Of a stretch of DNA of 13,503 nucleotides, positions 1 to 6,673 are shown one piece after another. A program made the translations under genes and the position numbers. The stretch's first letter is position 1. The number at the start of each line of letters is the position of its first letter. Source of the stretch: Sulfurospirillum sp. UBA6790 (GTDB lineage Bacteria; Campylobacterota; Campylobacteria; Campylobacterales; Sulfurospirillaceae); the NCBI GenBank assembly GCA_002452855.1, contig DKFS01000053.1, positions 1 through 13,503 on the forward strand, given 5' to 3'. A model generated the notes under the pieces. The model worked only from the letters and a program-made list of their open reading frames with translations, did no database searches and was not told where the DNA came from.

Positions 1-470
<470 letters not shown>

Positions 471-543
471 TTTTAATGTATGATAATGCTATTTCACTTC
501 CTTATTAAGTGTAAAGCGCTTTGTTGATGAGACAATACTAAAA

Positions 544-560
544 TCACCAAAGAATGGTGA
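544..560 (+). other. Spacer hairpin, possible rRNA processing stem
   Basis: TCACC at 544-548 pairs with GGTGA at 556-560 around the loop AAAGAAT. No T-run follows, so it is not an intrinsic terminator. A role in maturation of the 23S 3' or 5S 5' end is inference. Confidence 0.35.
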
Positions 561-576
561 ATTAAGCCTATTTCGT

Positions 577-582
577 TATAAT
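577..582 (+). promoter_or_regulatory. Candidate sigma-70 -10 box before 5S rRNA
   Basis: A perfect TATAAT stands about 22 bases before the 5S gene, which would put initiation near 589. No convincing -35 hexamer lies 16-18 bases upstream, but Campylobacterota vegetative promoters are known for a weak or absent -35 element. It could give 5S, and by read-through the permease trio, some independent transcription. A chance match in AT-rich spacer is the alternative. Confidence 0.35.
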
Positions 583-604
583 ACGACATAGATTTACTTC
601 ACGA

Positions 605-721
605 TTCTGGTGGCTATAGAGAAGAGGAAACGCCCTGTCCCATTTCGAACCAGGAAGCTAAGCTCTTCATCGCCGATAATACTCTCCCTTACTGGGATGG
701 AAACGTAGGTCGCCGCCAGTT
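605..721 (+). rRNA. rrf: 5S ribosomal RNA
   Basis: Complete 5S rRNA of about 117 bases. Helix I is explicit: CTGGTGGC at 607-614 pairs with GCCGCCAG at 712-719, with one G-U pair. The family landmarks CCCATTTCGAAC (domain beta), GAAGCTAAGC and CGCCGAT follow in the right order. Just outside helix I the flanks CACGA (600-604) and TCGTG (723-727) also pair, extending the stem in the precursor. It follows 23S in the same orientation, the usual operon order. Ends are accurate to a few bases. Confidence 0.95.
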
Positions 722-722
722 C

Positions 723-737
723 TCGTGATTCTTTTTT
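723..737 (+). terminator. Possible rRNA operon terminator after 5S
   Basis: TCGTG (723-727) pairs with CACGA upstream of the 5S gene, prolonging helix I, and a run of six T follows at 732-737. A strong stem plus U-tract is terminator-like, though the stem arms are over 100 bases apart. If it works, the permease gene that follows needs read-through or its own promoter. Confidence 0.4.
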
Positions 738-772
738 ACTCCTTATTTCGTCTTCTACAAAGGCGGTCTTTC

Positions 773-1666
773 TTGGAAAAAAATCAATCTAAAGCTTATC
801 TATTTGCACTGTCTGCTGTTCTTTTATGGTCTACTGTCGCAAGTGCTTTTAAATTATCTCTACGTTATATGAATGCAACGCAGCTACTTTTTTACGCTTC
901 ATTCTTTTCCTTATTACTCTTATTTATCGTTATAATATGGCAAAAGAAGTTTTCTCTTTTACGATATTATCCAAAGATAACATATTTAAAATTGGCCGTA
1001 CTTGGTTTAATTAATCCTTTTGTTTATTATTTGGTTCTTTTTCATGCATACGAGCTTTTACCTGCACAAGAGGCACAGCCTATTAATTATACATGGGCAT
1101 TAACTTTGACGTATCTATCCGTTTTTATTTTAAAGCAGAAATTGAGTCGATATGACTTTGCTGCTGGAATAATCTGCTATATTGGGGTATTGATTATCTC
1201 TACGCATGGTGAATTTTCAGCTTTTGCTTTTTCTAATTCTTTAGGAGTCTTTTTGGCTCTTTTTTCTACGCTCTTATGGTCACTCTATTGGCTTTATAAT
1301 ACAAAATTACATATTGATCCGCTTATTGGACTTTTTATTAATTTTTTAGTAGGCGTTCCTGCCATTCTTCTTTATATGTTTATAACAAAAACCTCTTTTA
1401 CATGTAATGTATATGGGATCGCTGGTGCCTTTTATGTCGGGCTTTTTGAAATGGGTATCACATTTATTTTATGGCTTCAAGCGATGCGGTACAGTATTAA
1501 TACGTCAAAAATTGCTAATCTTATTTTTATTTCTCCTTTTTTGTCGCTACTATTTATATCATTTCTAGTGGGAGAAAAAATTCTTTTTTCAACATTTATT
1601 GGCTTAATCTTTATTATACTTGGTCTTTTAGTTCAACAAAGAGATAAGAAGAGAGTTGTTTCATGA
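773..1666 (+). CDS. EamA/DMT-family permease
   Basis: An inner-membrane transporter of the drug/metabolite transporter superfamily; the substrate cannot be told from sequence. The 297-residue protein is almost entirely hydrophobic, with about ten membrane segments arranged as two EamA repeats. The first starts with the typical YLFALSAVLLWSTVASAFK and the second begins near LGVFLALFSTLLWSLYWLYN. I place the start at TTG 773 (MEKNQSKAY...), preceded by AAGGCGG at 760-766. The reading frame is open back to GTG 725, but that codon lies in the pairing flank of the 5S rRNA, and the extra 16 residues look unlike family N termini. The stop overlaps the next gene by four bases (ATGA). GC is only about 31% by hand count over 901-1620, below most neighbours. 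Confidence 0.85.
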   Translation: MEKNQSKAYLFALSAVLLWSTVASAFKLSLRYMNATQLLFYASFFSLLLLFIVIIWQKKFSLLRYYPKITYLKLAVLGLINPFVYYLVLFHAYELLPAQEAQPINYTWALTLTYLSVFILKQKLSRYDFAAGIICYIGVLIISTHGEFSAFAFSNSLGVFLALFSTLLWSLYWLYNTKLHIDPLIGLFINFLVGVPAILLYMFITKTSFTCNVYGIAGAFYVGLFEMGITFILWLQAMRYSINTSKIANLIFISPFLSLLFISFLVGEKILFSTFIGLIFIILGLLVQQRDKKRVVS

Positions 1667-2028
1667 AAATAGTATTGATGTGGATGTTTACGGGTATTTT
1701 ACTGTTTGCGGCTACTTTTTCAGATGCGATACAAGAAGCAGAAAAAAATCATAAGTTGATTTTAGTAGAAATGGTGATGGAGTTCTGCCCTTATTGCCAA
1801 CAAATGGACAAATACGTTCTCTCAAAAGAAGATGTTCAGATGGTCATCAATCATAAATATGTTTTTCTGAAACTGGATATTGAAAAAGATGAAATACCCG
1901 CTCTTTTTACATCACGAATGACACCCACTTTCTATTTTGTAAGTGCATCTGGTGAAGATATTGTGTATGAAATTAAAGGTGCTCCTTCTAAAAGTGAATT
2001 TCTACGTATTTTAAAATCTATTAACTAA
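1663..2028 (+). CDS. Exported thioredoxin-fold protein, CPYC type (first of pair)
   Basis: A small periplasmic thiol-disulfide protein. Residues 1-18 form a short signal peptide (MKIVLMWMF...LLFAA). The mature domain carries the redox motif CPYC at residues 42-45 after the strand LILVEMVMEF, and the cis-proline loop M-T-P at 86-88, so the essentials of a thioredoxin fold are present. At 121 residues it resembles the compact Thioredoxin_7/SoxW-like group that reduces or scavenges oxidised cysteines in the cell envelope; the partner is unknown. It starts inside the stop of the permease gene (four-base overlap) and the second thioredoxin-like gene begins 13 bases after its stop, so the three are surely one transcription unit. 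CPYC is the glutaredoxin-like dipeptide rather than CGPC. Confidence 0.85.
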   Translation: MKIVLMWMFTGILLFAATFSDAIQEAEKNHKLILVEMVMEFCPYCQQMDKYVLSKEDVQMVINHKYVFLKLDIEKDEIPALFTSRMTPTFYFVSASGEDIVYEIKGAPSKSEFLRILKSIN

Positions 2029-2041
2029 TAAAGAGTTATCC

Positions 2042-2467
2042 ATGAAAAGAATTGTACATATTTTTATCGTGCTATGTATCTGTATGCTAGGGTTAAAGGC
2101 AGAGTTTTTACCCGTTCAACGTGCTCAAGCATTACATGAAAAAAAACTTATTTTACTGAGTGTTACCAAAGAAAATTGCCCTTATTGCATTCAAATGGAA
2201 CATGATGTTTTTGAAGATAAACAGTATGCTCAAAAAATCAATCAACATTATGTTCGTGCAGAAGTTAAAAAAGGTGATGCGTCCCTGCCTGAGTTTTTAC
2301 ATGTAAAATACTATCCGACAAATATAATCCTTAATCCACAGGATTTAAAAGTAATTGACGAATTTATAGGCTATACAAAGCCTGATATTTTTATAGAACT
2401 TTTAGAAGAGGTTTATGAGCAAGAAATTACTTCTTCTTCCAATACTGGACAACACAATAAGAAATAA
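2042..2467 (+). CDS. Exported thioredoxin-fold protein, CPYC type (second of pair)
   Basis: A second periplasmic thioredoxin-like protein, 141 residues. The signal peptide is clear: MKR, a hydrophobic core, then LKA with likely cleavage after residue 20. The active-site CPYC lies at 46-49 and the cis-proline at Y-P-T, 91-93, where the protein resembles its upstream neighbour. It is paralogous in layout but not a close copy. The last 14 residues are polar and low in complexity (EITSSSNTGQHNKK) and are encoded where the gene overlaps by 41 bases the end of the convergent membrane-protein gene, so this tail is probably a read-out of the overlap rather than part of the fold. A TTTTACATGTAAAA palindrome lies inside the gene at 2295-2308. 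The redox partner is unknown. Confidence 0.85.
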   Translation: MKRIVHIFIVLCICMLGLKAEFLPVQRAQALHEKKLILLSVTKENCPYCIQMEHDVFEDKQYAQKINQHYVRAEVKKGDASLPEFLHVKYYPTNIILNPQDLKVIDEFIGYTKPDIFIELLEEVYEQEITSSSNTGQHNKK

Positions 2468-3305
2468 ACGTTGCAAAACTAAGTCGTAATCCAACAATGA
2501 TCCAAGGATTGGCGCCGAAAATAACGAAAAGCAGCGTATCTTCAATAATGGCATGACAGATCATTAAGTAAGTGCCTATGAAAAGAATTTCGTCTTTTTT
2601 TAAGACCCCTTTTTCATATTCAGCAATTAAAAGTCCTGCGCCATAAGTAATACCTAAAATGACACCCACTAAAATAGAAAAACCACTGTTTACTTTTTGT
2701 GAATGCTTTTCAATCCATGAAAGCGATTTGATGGCATCAAGAAAGAAAATCAGGGATGAAACCAATGCAATAATTTTTAAGGATAAAGAAAAAGCTTCAT
2801 AGAGTGAATTTTTTATTAAATCAAATGCGGTTGCATAATGTATATGTTCAGGAGTCGTCACTAAGCTACTTTGTGTAGAGCCAAACCAGCTTTCTGGGAA
2901 CAGTGTAACAAACAACCCTACGAGTAATCCTGCACTGAGGCGCAAAAGAATAGAATAAATACGCGCAATCCCTAAACGTTTCATGATTTCTGTTTCAACT
3001 AACAATGCGTGTGCTATGCCTAAAAAAACGGCTAAAACAGTCCAACTTTTTGCACTTAAGCCTAATGGCGCAGCAAAAGCGATTGCTGCATAGAGATTGA
3101 GAAAAAGTCCACTGACGATAGAGAGTGCAGCTTCTTGCGGTAATCCAAGGAGCGAAACCACTGGTTTAAAGATAAATGTAATGTGTGACAAAATATCATA
3201 ATAAAAAAGAATATCAGCCAAAATGTAGATAGGTACAATCAGCTTTAGAATCGTCCATGAACTTTTCAAGGATGTTTTTAGTGATTTATGGATACTAAAT
3301 GTCAT
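2427..3305 (-). CDS. Nucleoside-recognition (Gate) domain membrane protein
   Basis: A polytopic inner-membrane protein of 292 residues related to the Gate/nucleoside-recognition family, which includes spore-maturation proteins and the core of FeoB and nucleoside transporters. Two hydrophobic halves are visible. One spans about residues 18-135, with a PIYILADILFYYDIL opening and the GLFLNLYAAIAFAAPLGLS segment. The other spans about 160-290, with SGFSILVGVILGITYGAGLLIAEYE and a final helix ending in three lysines. Such proteins are thought to move or sense small solutes; nothing here shows the substrate. It is a lone gene: divergent from the tRNA upstream, convergent and overlapping with the thioredoxin gene downstream. 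The ribosome-binding site before ATG 3305 is weak. Confidence 0.75.
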   Translation of the reverse strand: MTFSIHKSLKTSLKSSWTILKLIVPIYILADILFYYDILSHITFIFKPVVSLLGLPQEAALSIVSGLFLNLYAAIAFAAPLGLSAKSWTVLAVFLGIAHALLVETEIMKRLGIARIYSILLRLSAGLLVGLFVTLFPESWFGSTQSSLVTTPEHIHYATAFDLIKNSLYEAFSLSLKIIALVSSLIFFLDAIKSLSWIEKHSQKVNSGFSILVGVILGITYGAGLLIAEYEKGVLKKDEILFIGTYLMICHAIIEDTLLFVIFGANPWIIVGLRLSFATFISYCVVQYWKKK

Positions 3306-3345
3306 TCTGGCTCTTTTTTTAATACTTAATTTATATTAGCTAAGC

Positions 3346-3351
3346 TATAAT
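3346..3351 (+). promoter_or_regulatory. -10 box of the tRNA-Arg promoter
   Basis: A perfect TATAAT at 3346-3351 predicts initiation near 3358-3360, about 13 bases before the mature tRNA, a usual leader length. The upstream region is T/A-rich without a clear -35 hexamer, as in Campylobacterota vegetative promoters. Confidence 0.6.
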
Positions 3352-3372
3352 ACCGACCTCAAACAAAAATGT

Positions 3373-3449
3373 GCGCTCGTAGCTCAGCTGGATAGAGCAT
3401 CGGTTTGCGGTACCGGAGGTCAGGGATTCGAATTCCTTCGGGCGCACCA
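3373..3449 (+). tRNA. tRNA-Arg, anticodon GCG
   Basis: A full 77-base cloverleaf with CCA encoded (3447-3449). Acceptor stem GCGCTCG (3373-3379) pairs with CGGGCGC (3439-3445), and the discriminator is A. The D stem is GCTC/GAGC. The anticodon stem TCGGT/ACCGG encloses the loop TTGCGGT, giving anticodon GCG at 3407-3409, which reads CGC and CGU. The T stem AGGGA/TCCTT carries loop TTCGAAT. Arginine identity elements are present: A20 in the D-loop (GGATA) and C35. An unmodified G at position 34 is notable, since many bacteria read these codons with ACG converted to ICG by TadA. Confidence 0.95.
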
Positions 3450-3456
3450 CTTTCGT

Positions 3457-3915
3457 TTAAAATGTTTCTTCAAACACTCTGTATTTTGTTTTTTGTAAGC
3501 CTAACTCTTCATATGCTTTTTGTGTTGCCTTGTCATCTTTATGAACGTAAAGTCTAACTCCACATACATCATAATGCTCTTTTGCAAGTGTTTTGGCTTT
3601 TTCAAGAAGTGCATCGTGAATCTCTTTTTCGTGTTCATGATCTGTCACGAAAATACTTTGAATACAATAAAAGGCCCCATTATTCCAATCGCTCCATTCA
3701 CGCGTAATCATGGTTAATCCTACGATAACATTATTCACCATTGCAATGAGATAAAAACCATTATGGAATTTTGAAAAAACCTGATGAACACCTTCTGTTG
3801 TGAGTGCCAATGAAATATTTTTATCGACTGTTTCTTTCGCAAATAGTACATTAAATGCTGCAATCTCTTTAGCATCATCTCTGGTGGCAATCCGTACAAT
3901 AAGATCCTTTAACAT
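3457..3915 (-). CDS. GNAT-like acetyltransferase with degenerate CoA loop
   Basis: A 152-residue protein of the GNAT fold, normally acetyl-CoA-dependent N-acetyltransferases. The order of elements fits: beta strand YLIAMVNNVIVGLTMI (55-70), the strand leading into motif A (IQSIFV, 85-90), a long helix (DALLEKAKTLAKE), and the C-terminal KATQKAYEELGL (129-140), which matches the usual N-x-x-A-x-x-x-Y-x-x-x-G-F ending. However, the pyrophosphate-binding loop, normally R/Q-x-x-G-x-G/A, reads H95-E-K-E98-I-H100, so the key glycines are gone. It may be catalytically weak, or have another role. The start at 3915 is backed by AAGGAG five to ten bases upstream. The gene begins 13 bases after the murG stop, so it is the third gene of the ftsW-murG unit. 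Substrate unknown. Confidence 0.75.
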   Translation of the reverse strand: MLKDLIVRIATRDDAKEIAAFNVLFAKETVDKNISLALTTEGVHQVFSKFHNGFYLIAMVNNVIVGLTMITREWSDWNNGAFYCIQSIFVTDHEHEKEIHDALLEKAKTLAKEHYDVCGVRLYVHKDDKATQKAYEELGLQKTKYRVFEETF

Positions 3916-3928
3916 AGACTCTCCTTCT

Positions 3929-4948
3929 TTAATGATTTTGTAGCATTATATCAACAATCTCTTTAGCTCCACCGCGTTGCATAGTCATTTTTAAACGTGA
4001 AGAAATTTCAAAAAGATTAGTTTGAAACAGTTGTTCAAGAACTTTTTGAGGATCAACATCTTTTTGCTCTATCATTAAAGCAGCGCCTTGTTCAACCAGT
4101 ACTTTTGCGTTGAAATATTGATGATTGGCTGCCGCATGTGGAAAAGGAATAAACAATGAAGGCAGACACGCCGCTGTTAATTCCCAAAGTGTACTTGCTC
4201 CAGAGCGGCTAATTGCAAAGTCGGCAGATGAAAGCTTTTGCGCAATGTCTTTTGAGAAATCAAAGACATCTGCTGGGATATGCGCCTCTTCATAAAAGTG
4301 TTGCAAACTCTCTAAATCTTTCTTCCCTGTTTGATGGATAATAGCAATGCCTTTATCGTGTAAAAACGGAGCAAGCGTACGTGCTAATTGATTGATAAAG
4401 GTTGCACCTTGACTTCCTCCTAAAAAGATGACTGTTTGGAGTTTTTCGCGGATTCTTTGCGTATCAAAAAAAGTTTCACTGACAGGATAACTGGTCTCAA
4501 TCGCATTGGGATTATGGTAAGAGCTGAAAAAAGCTTTTGAGAAAGGCTTGAGCATCGTATTCAGCTTGCCTTCAATCGCATTTTGTTCGTGGATATATAA
4601 GGGTAATCGCGATAAAAATGCCCCAAAAGAAGCAGGTGCGGCAGAATACCCTCCCACAGAGAATACTGAGTCTACATGATGGTGCTTGAAAAGCTTTTTA
4701 CATGTAAAAGCAAGACGAAGGATAGAGAGTAACGAAAAAAGCTTTTGAAGTCCTTTTTTATTGACAACCCCTTTGCTTTCTAAAAAATATGTTTGTTCAA
4801 ATCCTGTATCGTGTTCGAACCACGCTTGATCTTGCCCGGCCGTGGAGCCAATATAAATGGGTTTAATTCCTCGTGCATTCAGCTCTTCTTTGATCGCTTT
4901 TGCGATGACAAGATGTCCGCCTGTACCTCCACCGGTAATTGCAATCAT
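3929..4948 (-). CDS. murG: UDP-GlcNAc:undecaprenyl-PP-MurNAc-pentapeptide GlcNAc transferase MurG
   Basis: MurG adds GlcNAc to lipid I at the inner face of the cytoplasmic membrane, completing lipid II for peptidoglycan synthesis. The 339-residue protein has the two-domain GT-B layout. Visible motifs are the N-terminal glycine-rich loop GGGTGGH at 6-12, SVGGYSAAP near 96-104 and HEQN at 119-122. GGSQGA at 176-181 and SRSGASTLWEL at 246-256 follow, the latter holding the UDP-GlcNAc-binding glutamate (E255). PFPHAAANHQ lies at 267-276. The length is slightly below the E. coli enzyme (355). The start codon overlaps the ftsW stop by four bases (ATGA), with AAAGG just upstream, so translation is probably coupled. 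The gene contains a TTTTACATGTAAAA palindrome (4696-4709) and three AAAAGCTTTT palindromes. Confidence 0.97.
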   Translation of the reverse strand: MIAITGGGTGGHLVIAKAIKEELNARGIKPIYIGSTAGQDQAWFEHDTGFEQTYFLESKGVVNKKGLQKLFSLLSILRLAFTCKKLFKHHHVDSVFSVGGYSAAPASFGAFLSRLPLYIHEQNAIEGKLNTMLKPFSKAFFSSYHNPNAIETSYPVSETFFDTQRIREKLQTVIFLGGSQGATFINQLARTLAPFLHDKGIAIIHQTGKKDLESLQHFYEEAHIPADVFDFSKDIAQKLSSADFAISRSGASTLWELTAACLPSLFIPFPHAAANHQYFNAKVLVEQGAALMIEQKDVDPQKVLEQLFQTNLFEISSRLKMTMQRGGAKEIVDIMLQNH

Positions 4949-6105
4949 AATTTAGCCTTTTTACTAATCATCAATACCATACCAATACCGACCGATAATG
5001 CCAATATCGAACTACCCCCATAGCTAATAAAAGGAACAGAAATACCTTTAATCGGCGTGATAGACGTAATACCGTATGCGTTCATTAAAAATGAAAAAAC
5101 AATCAAAAGTCCTATGCCAAGTGAAAAAAGGTAATAGACCTTATTGTGGCTTCGGCTGGCTATTTTAAAAATTCGATACACAATTGTAATAATCACAAGT
5201 GTCAAAATGGTTACGCCGATTGCGCCAATTTCTTCAGCAATCCCCGCAAGTGCAAAGTCTGTGTGTACTTCACTGAGGTAACCTAATTTAAAGAGACCAT
5301 TGCCAAGACCTTCGCCAAAAAGCCCACCGTGTTTAATAGCATTAAGAGAGTGCGAAATTTGATATGGCTCAGGAGCATCTTCAACACGTAAAACGGAGGC
5401 TATTTTTTCAGGAAAAAGAGAAAGCACCATATTTTGAATGGTCGCCCACCAAGTCTTAATTCTTAAGATACGGTGTGTTGAGCTAAAAATAGCGATTAGA
5501 AAAACAAAGATAGAGCCTAAAATCGCGAGCATAAAGAGTTGAAGACTCGTCCCTGCAAAAAATGCCATAACAGCAAAAGTAAGGGCTAAAACAACCACTT
5601 GACCCAAGTCATTTTGCATAACCGCAATCAGATAGATGACTAAGATAAACATGGCAATATAAGGCAAAATGAGTAGCATCTCTTCTTTCAGTGATTTTTT
5701 TTCGTTATTGAGTTTGCGTGCAAAACTCCATGCTAAGAAATAGACAAAGCCTATTTTAAAAAACTCAACGGGAGCCAGTGAAAAACCAGGCAGCCTAATC
5801 CATCGTTTCGCTCCACCAGCAGAAGTGACGAGGGATTCGGGTAAATAGTGCATTACACCCATCAGAAAAAGACAACTGAGAAAAATAGTAAAGCCGATAT
5901 AAATTAAGAATTTATCGGGGTCTACTTGCGAGAGTGACCACATAATAAAAATACAGAGCATTCCCACGGCAAATTGTCGAATGAAAAAATGGTACTCTGC
6001 ATAGTCAAAAAAGAGTGTTGTAAACACTGGCAGAGACAATGAAAAAGTCATGCCCACAAACAGTGTAAATGCACATAGTGAAAAAAGTATTTTATCTGTT
6101 TCCAT
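4945..6105 (-). CDS. ftsW: SEDS glycosyltransferase, FtsW type
   Basis: A polytopic SEDS protein of 386 residues that polymerises lipid II into glycan strands together with a class B PBP. About ten membrane segments are visible. Signature stretches are GGAKRWIRLPGFSLAPVEFFK (97-117), QNDLG (164-168), the large extracytoplasmic loop ending with HTDF (281-284), whose aspartate D283 corresponds to the essential catalytic residue of the family, and PIKGISVPFISYGGSS (351-366). RodA has the same motifs. I prefer FtsW because it is translationally coupled to murG, as in many division-cell wall clusters, and because a probable FtsI lies nearby on the other strand. A weak ribosome-binding site precedes ATG 6105. 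Confidence 0.9.
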   Translation of the reverse strand: METDKILFSLCAFTLFVGMTFSLSLPVFTTLFFDYAEYHFFIRQFAVGMLCIFIMWSLSQVDPDKFLIYIGFTIFLSCLFLMGVMHYLPESLVTSAGGAKRWIRLPGFSLAPVEFFKIGFVYFLAWSFARKLNNEKKSLKEEMLLILPYIAMFILVIYLIAVMQNDLGQVVVLALTFAVMAFFAGTSLQLFMLAILGSIFVFLIAIFSSTHRILRIKTWWATIQNMVLSLFPEKIASVLRVEDAPEPYQISHSLNAIKHGGLFGEGLGNGLFKLGYLSEVHTDFALAGIAEEIGAIGVTILTLVIITIVYRIFKIASRSHNKVYYLFSLGIGLLIVFSFLMNAYGITSITPIKGISVPFISYGGSSILALSVGIGMVLMISKKAKL

Positions 6106-6136
6106 GGTTTCTTAGTGTATAGTTAGATTTAGTGTG

Positions 6137-6142
6137 ATTTTA
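6137..6142 (-). promoter_or_regulatory. Candidate -10 box for ftsW-murG
   Basis: On the minus strand, TAAAAT at 6142-6137 would start transcription near 6130, about 25 bases before the ftsW ATG. There is no clear -35 element. In AT-rich intergenic DNA this is only a reasonable guess. Confidence 0.3.
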
Positions 6143-6177
6143 CATTAAAATAGTTTAAACCACGATTGGGGAACTAT

Positions 6178-6195
6178 TTGGAATACTATTTGCTT
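6178..6195 (+). promoter_or_regulatory. Sigma-54 (RpoN) promoter of flgB-flgC-fliE
   Basis: TTGGAATACTATTTGCTT carries the -24 GG (6180-6181) and -12 GC (6192-6193) separated by exactly ten bases, and agrees closely with the TTGGAA...TTGCTT form seen in Campylobacter flagellar promoters. Initiation is expected near 6205, giving a short leader before the flgB ATG at 6227 with AAAGGA at 6216-6221. In this group RpoN with the FlgSR two-component system drives rod, hook and other class II genes. A partly matching direct repeat (GAACTATTTG/GAATACTATTTG) surrounds the -24 element. Confidence 0.88.
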
Positions 6196-6226
6196 ATATA
6201 AAGGCAAGAATAACGAAAGGAATCAA

Positions 6227-6664
6227 ATGGGTTTTGAAATTAGCAAAGCAAACAAGTTGATGGTGGAAGGCTTAAACGCAAGAGCAATGCGCCAAGACCT
6301 CATTTCTAGCAACATTGCTAATATTGACACTCCCTTTTACAAAGCACGTGACGTTGATTTCGAGAGTGCGTTGATTCAAAAAACAAAAGAGATATATGGC
6401 AGTAACGCTACAACAACGCCTAAACTTGAAATGGCACAAACGAATAGTGCCCATTTAGATGGAACGACTGATTTTGACAGTTCAAAATCGACACTTTATC
6501 TTCGTGATGGTCATATGGCACGAAATGATGGTAATACCGTGGATTTAGACGTTGAAACATCGGAACTCGGTAAAAATGCCATGATGTTTAATGCTTTAAG
6601 TTCTGCATTACAAAAAGATGGTTTGATTTTTAAAAGCGTTATAGAATATTCGGCGAAATTGTAA
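6227..6664 (+). CDS. flgB: Flagellar basal-body rod protein FlgB
   Basis: FlgB forms the proximal rod of the flagellar basal body, in contact with FliE, in the periplasm; it is exported by the flagellar type III apparatus and has no signal peptide. The 145-residue product shows the rod-protein N-terminal signature ISSNIANIDTPFYKARDVDF (27-46) and the C-terminal helix ending in LSSALQKDGLIFKSVIEYSA, which together form the D0 coiled coil. The middle, around residues 50-95, is the variable region. It is the first gene behind the sigma-54 promoter, with a good AAAGGA ribosome-binding site, and flgC starts nine bases after its stop. Length and order fit the family. Confidence 0.96.
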   Translation: MGFEISKANKLMVEGLNARAMRQDLISSNIANIDTPFYKARDVDFESALIQKTKEIYGSNATTTPKLEMAQTNSAHLDGTTDFDSSKSTLYLRDGHMARNDGNTVDLDVETSELGKNAMMFNALSSALQKDGLIFKSVIEYSAKL

Positions 6665-6673
6665 GGATAAAAA

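Larger units (their letters stand above)
471..604 (+). other. 23S-5S internal transcribed spacer
   Basis: This 134-base AT-rich spacer separates the two rRNAs and holds no tRNA or ORF. Three small signals are visible: a 10-base palindrome AAAGCGCTTT at 513-522, a hairpin TCACC/GGTGA with a seven-base loop at 544-560, and a perfect TATAAT at 577-582. The palindrome and hairpin may serve rRNA processing, which is inference. Confidence 0.8.

Noticed and set aside
725..772. GTG 725 as the start of the permease gene
   Set aside because: It falls in the flank that pairs with the 5S precursor, precedes the T-run, and adds 16 residues that do not look like an EamA N terminus. TTG 773 has a ribosome-binding site and a typical beginning.
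3373..3449. tRNA-Arg as an integration site
   Set aside because: No integrase gene or duplicated tRNA 3' end was seen in the flanks; the downstream genes are core cell-wall genes.
3520..3717. 65-codon plus-strand frame opposite the GNAT-like gene
   Set aside because: Antisense shadow of a well-supported minus-strand gene with a strong ribosome-binding site; no domain or start signal.
4793..5023. 76-codon plus-strand frame across the murG/ftsW junction
   Set aside because: Lies opposite the motif-rich MurG N terminus and FtsW C terminus; composition reflects the antisense of those genes.
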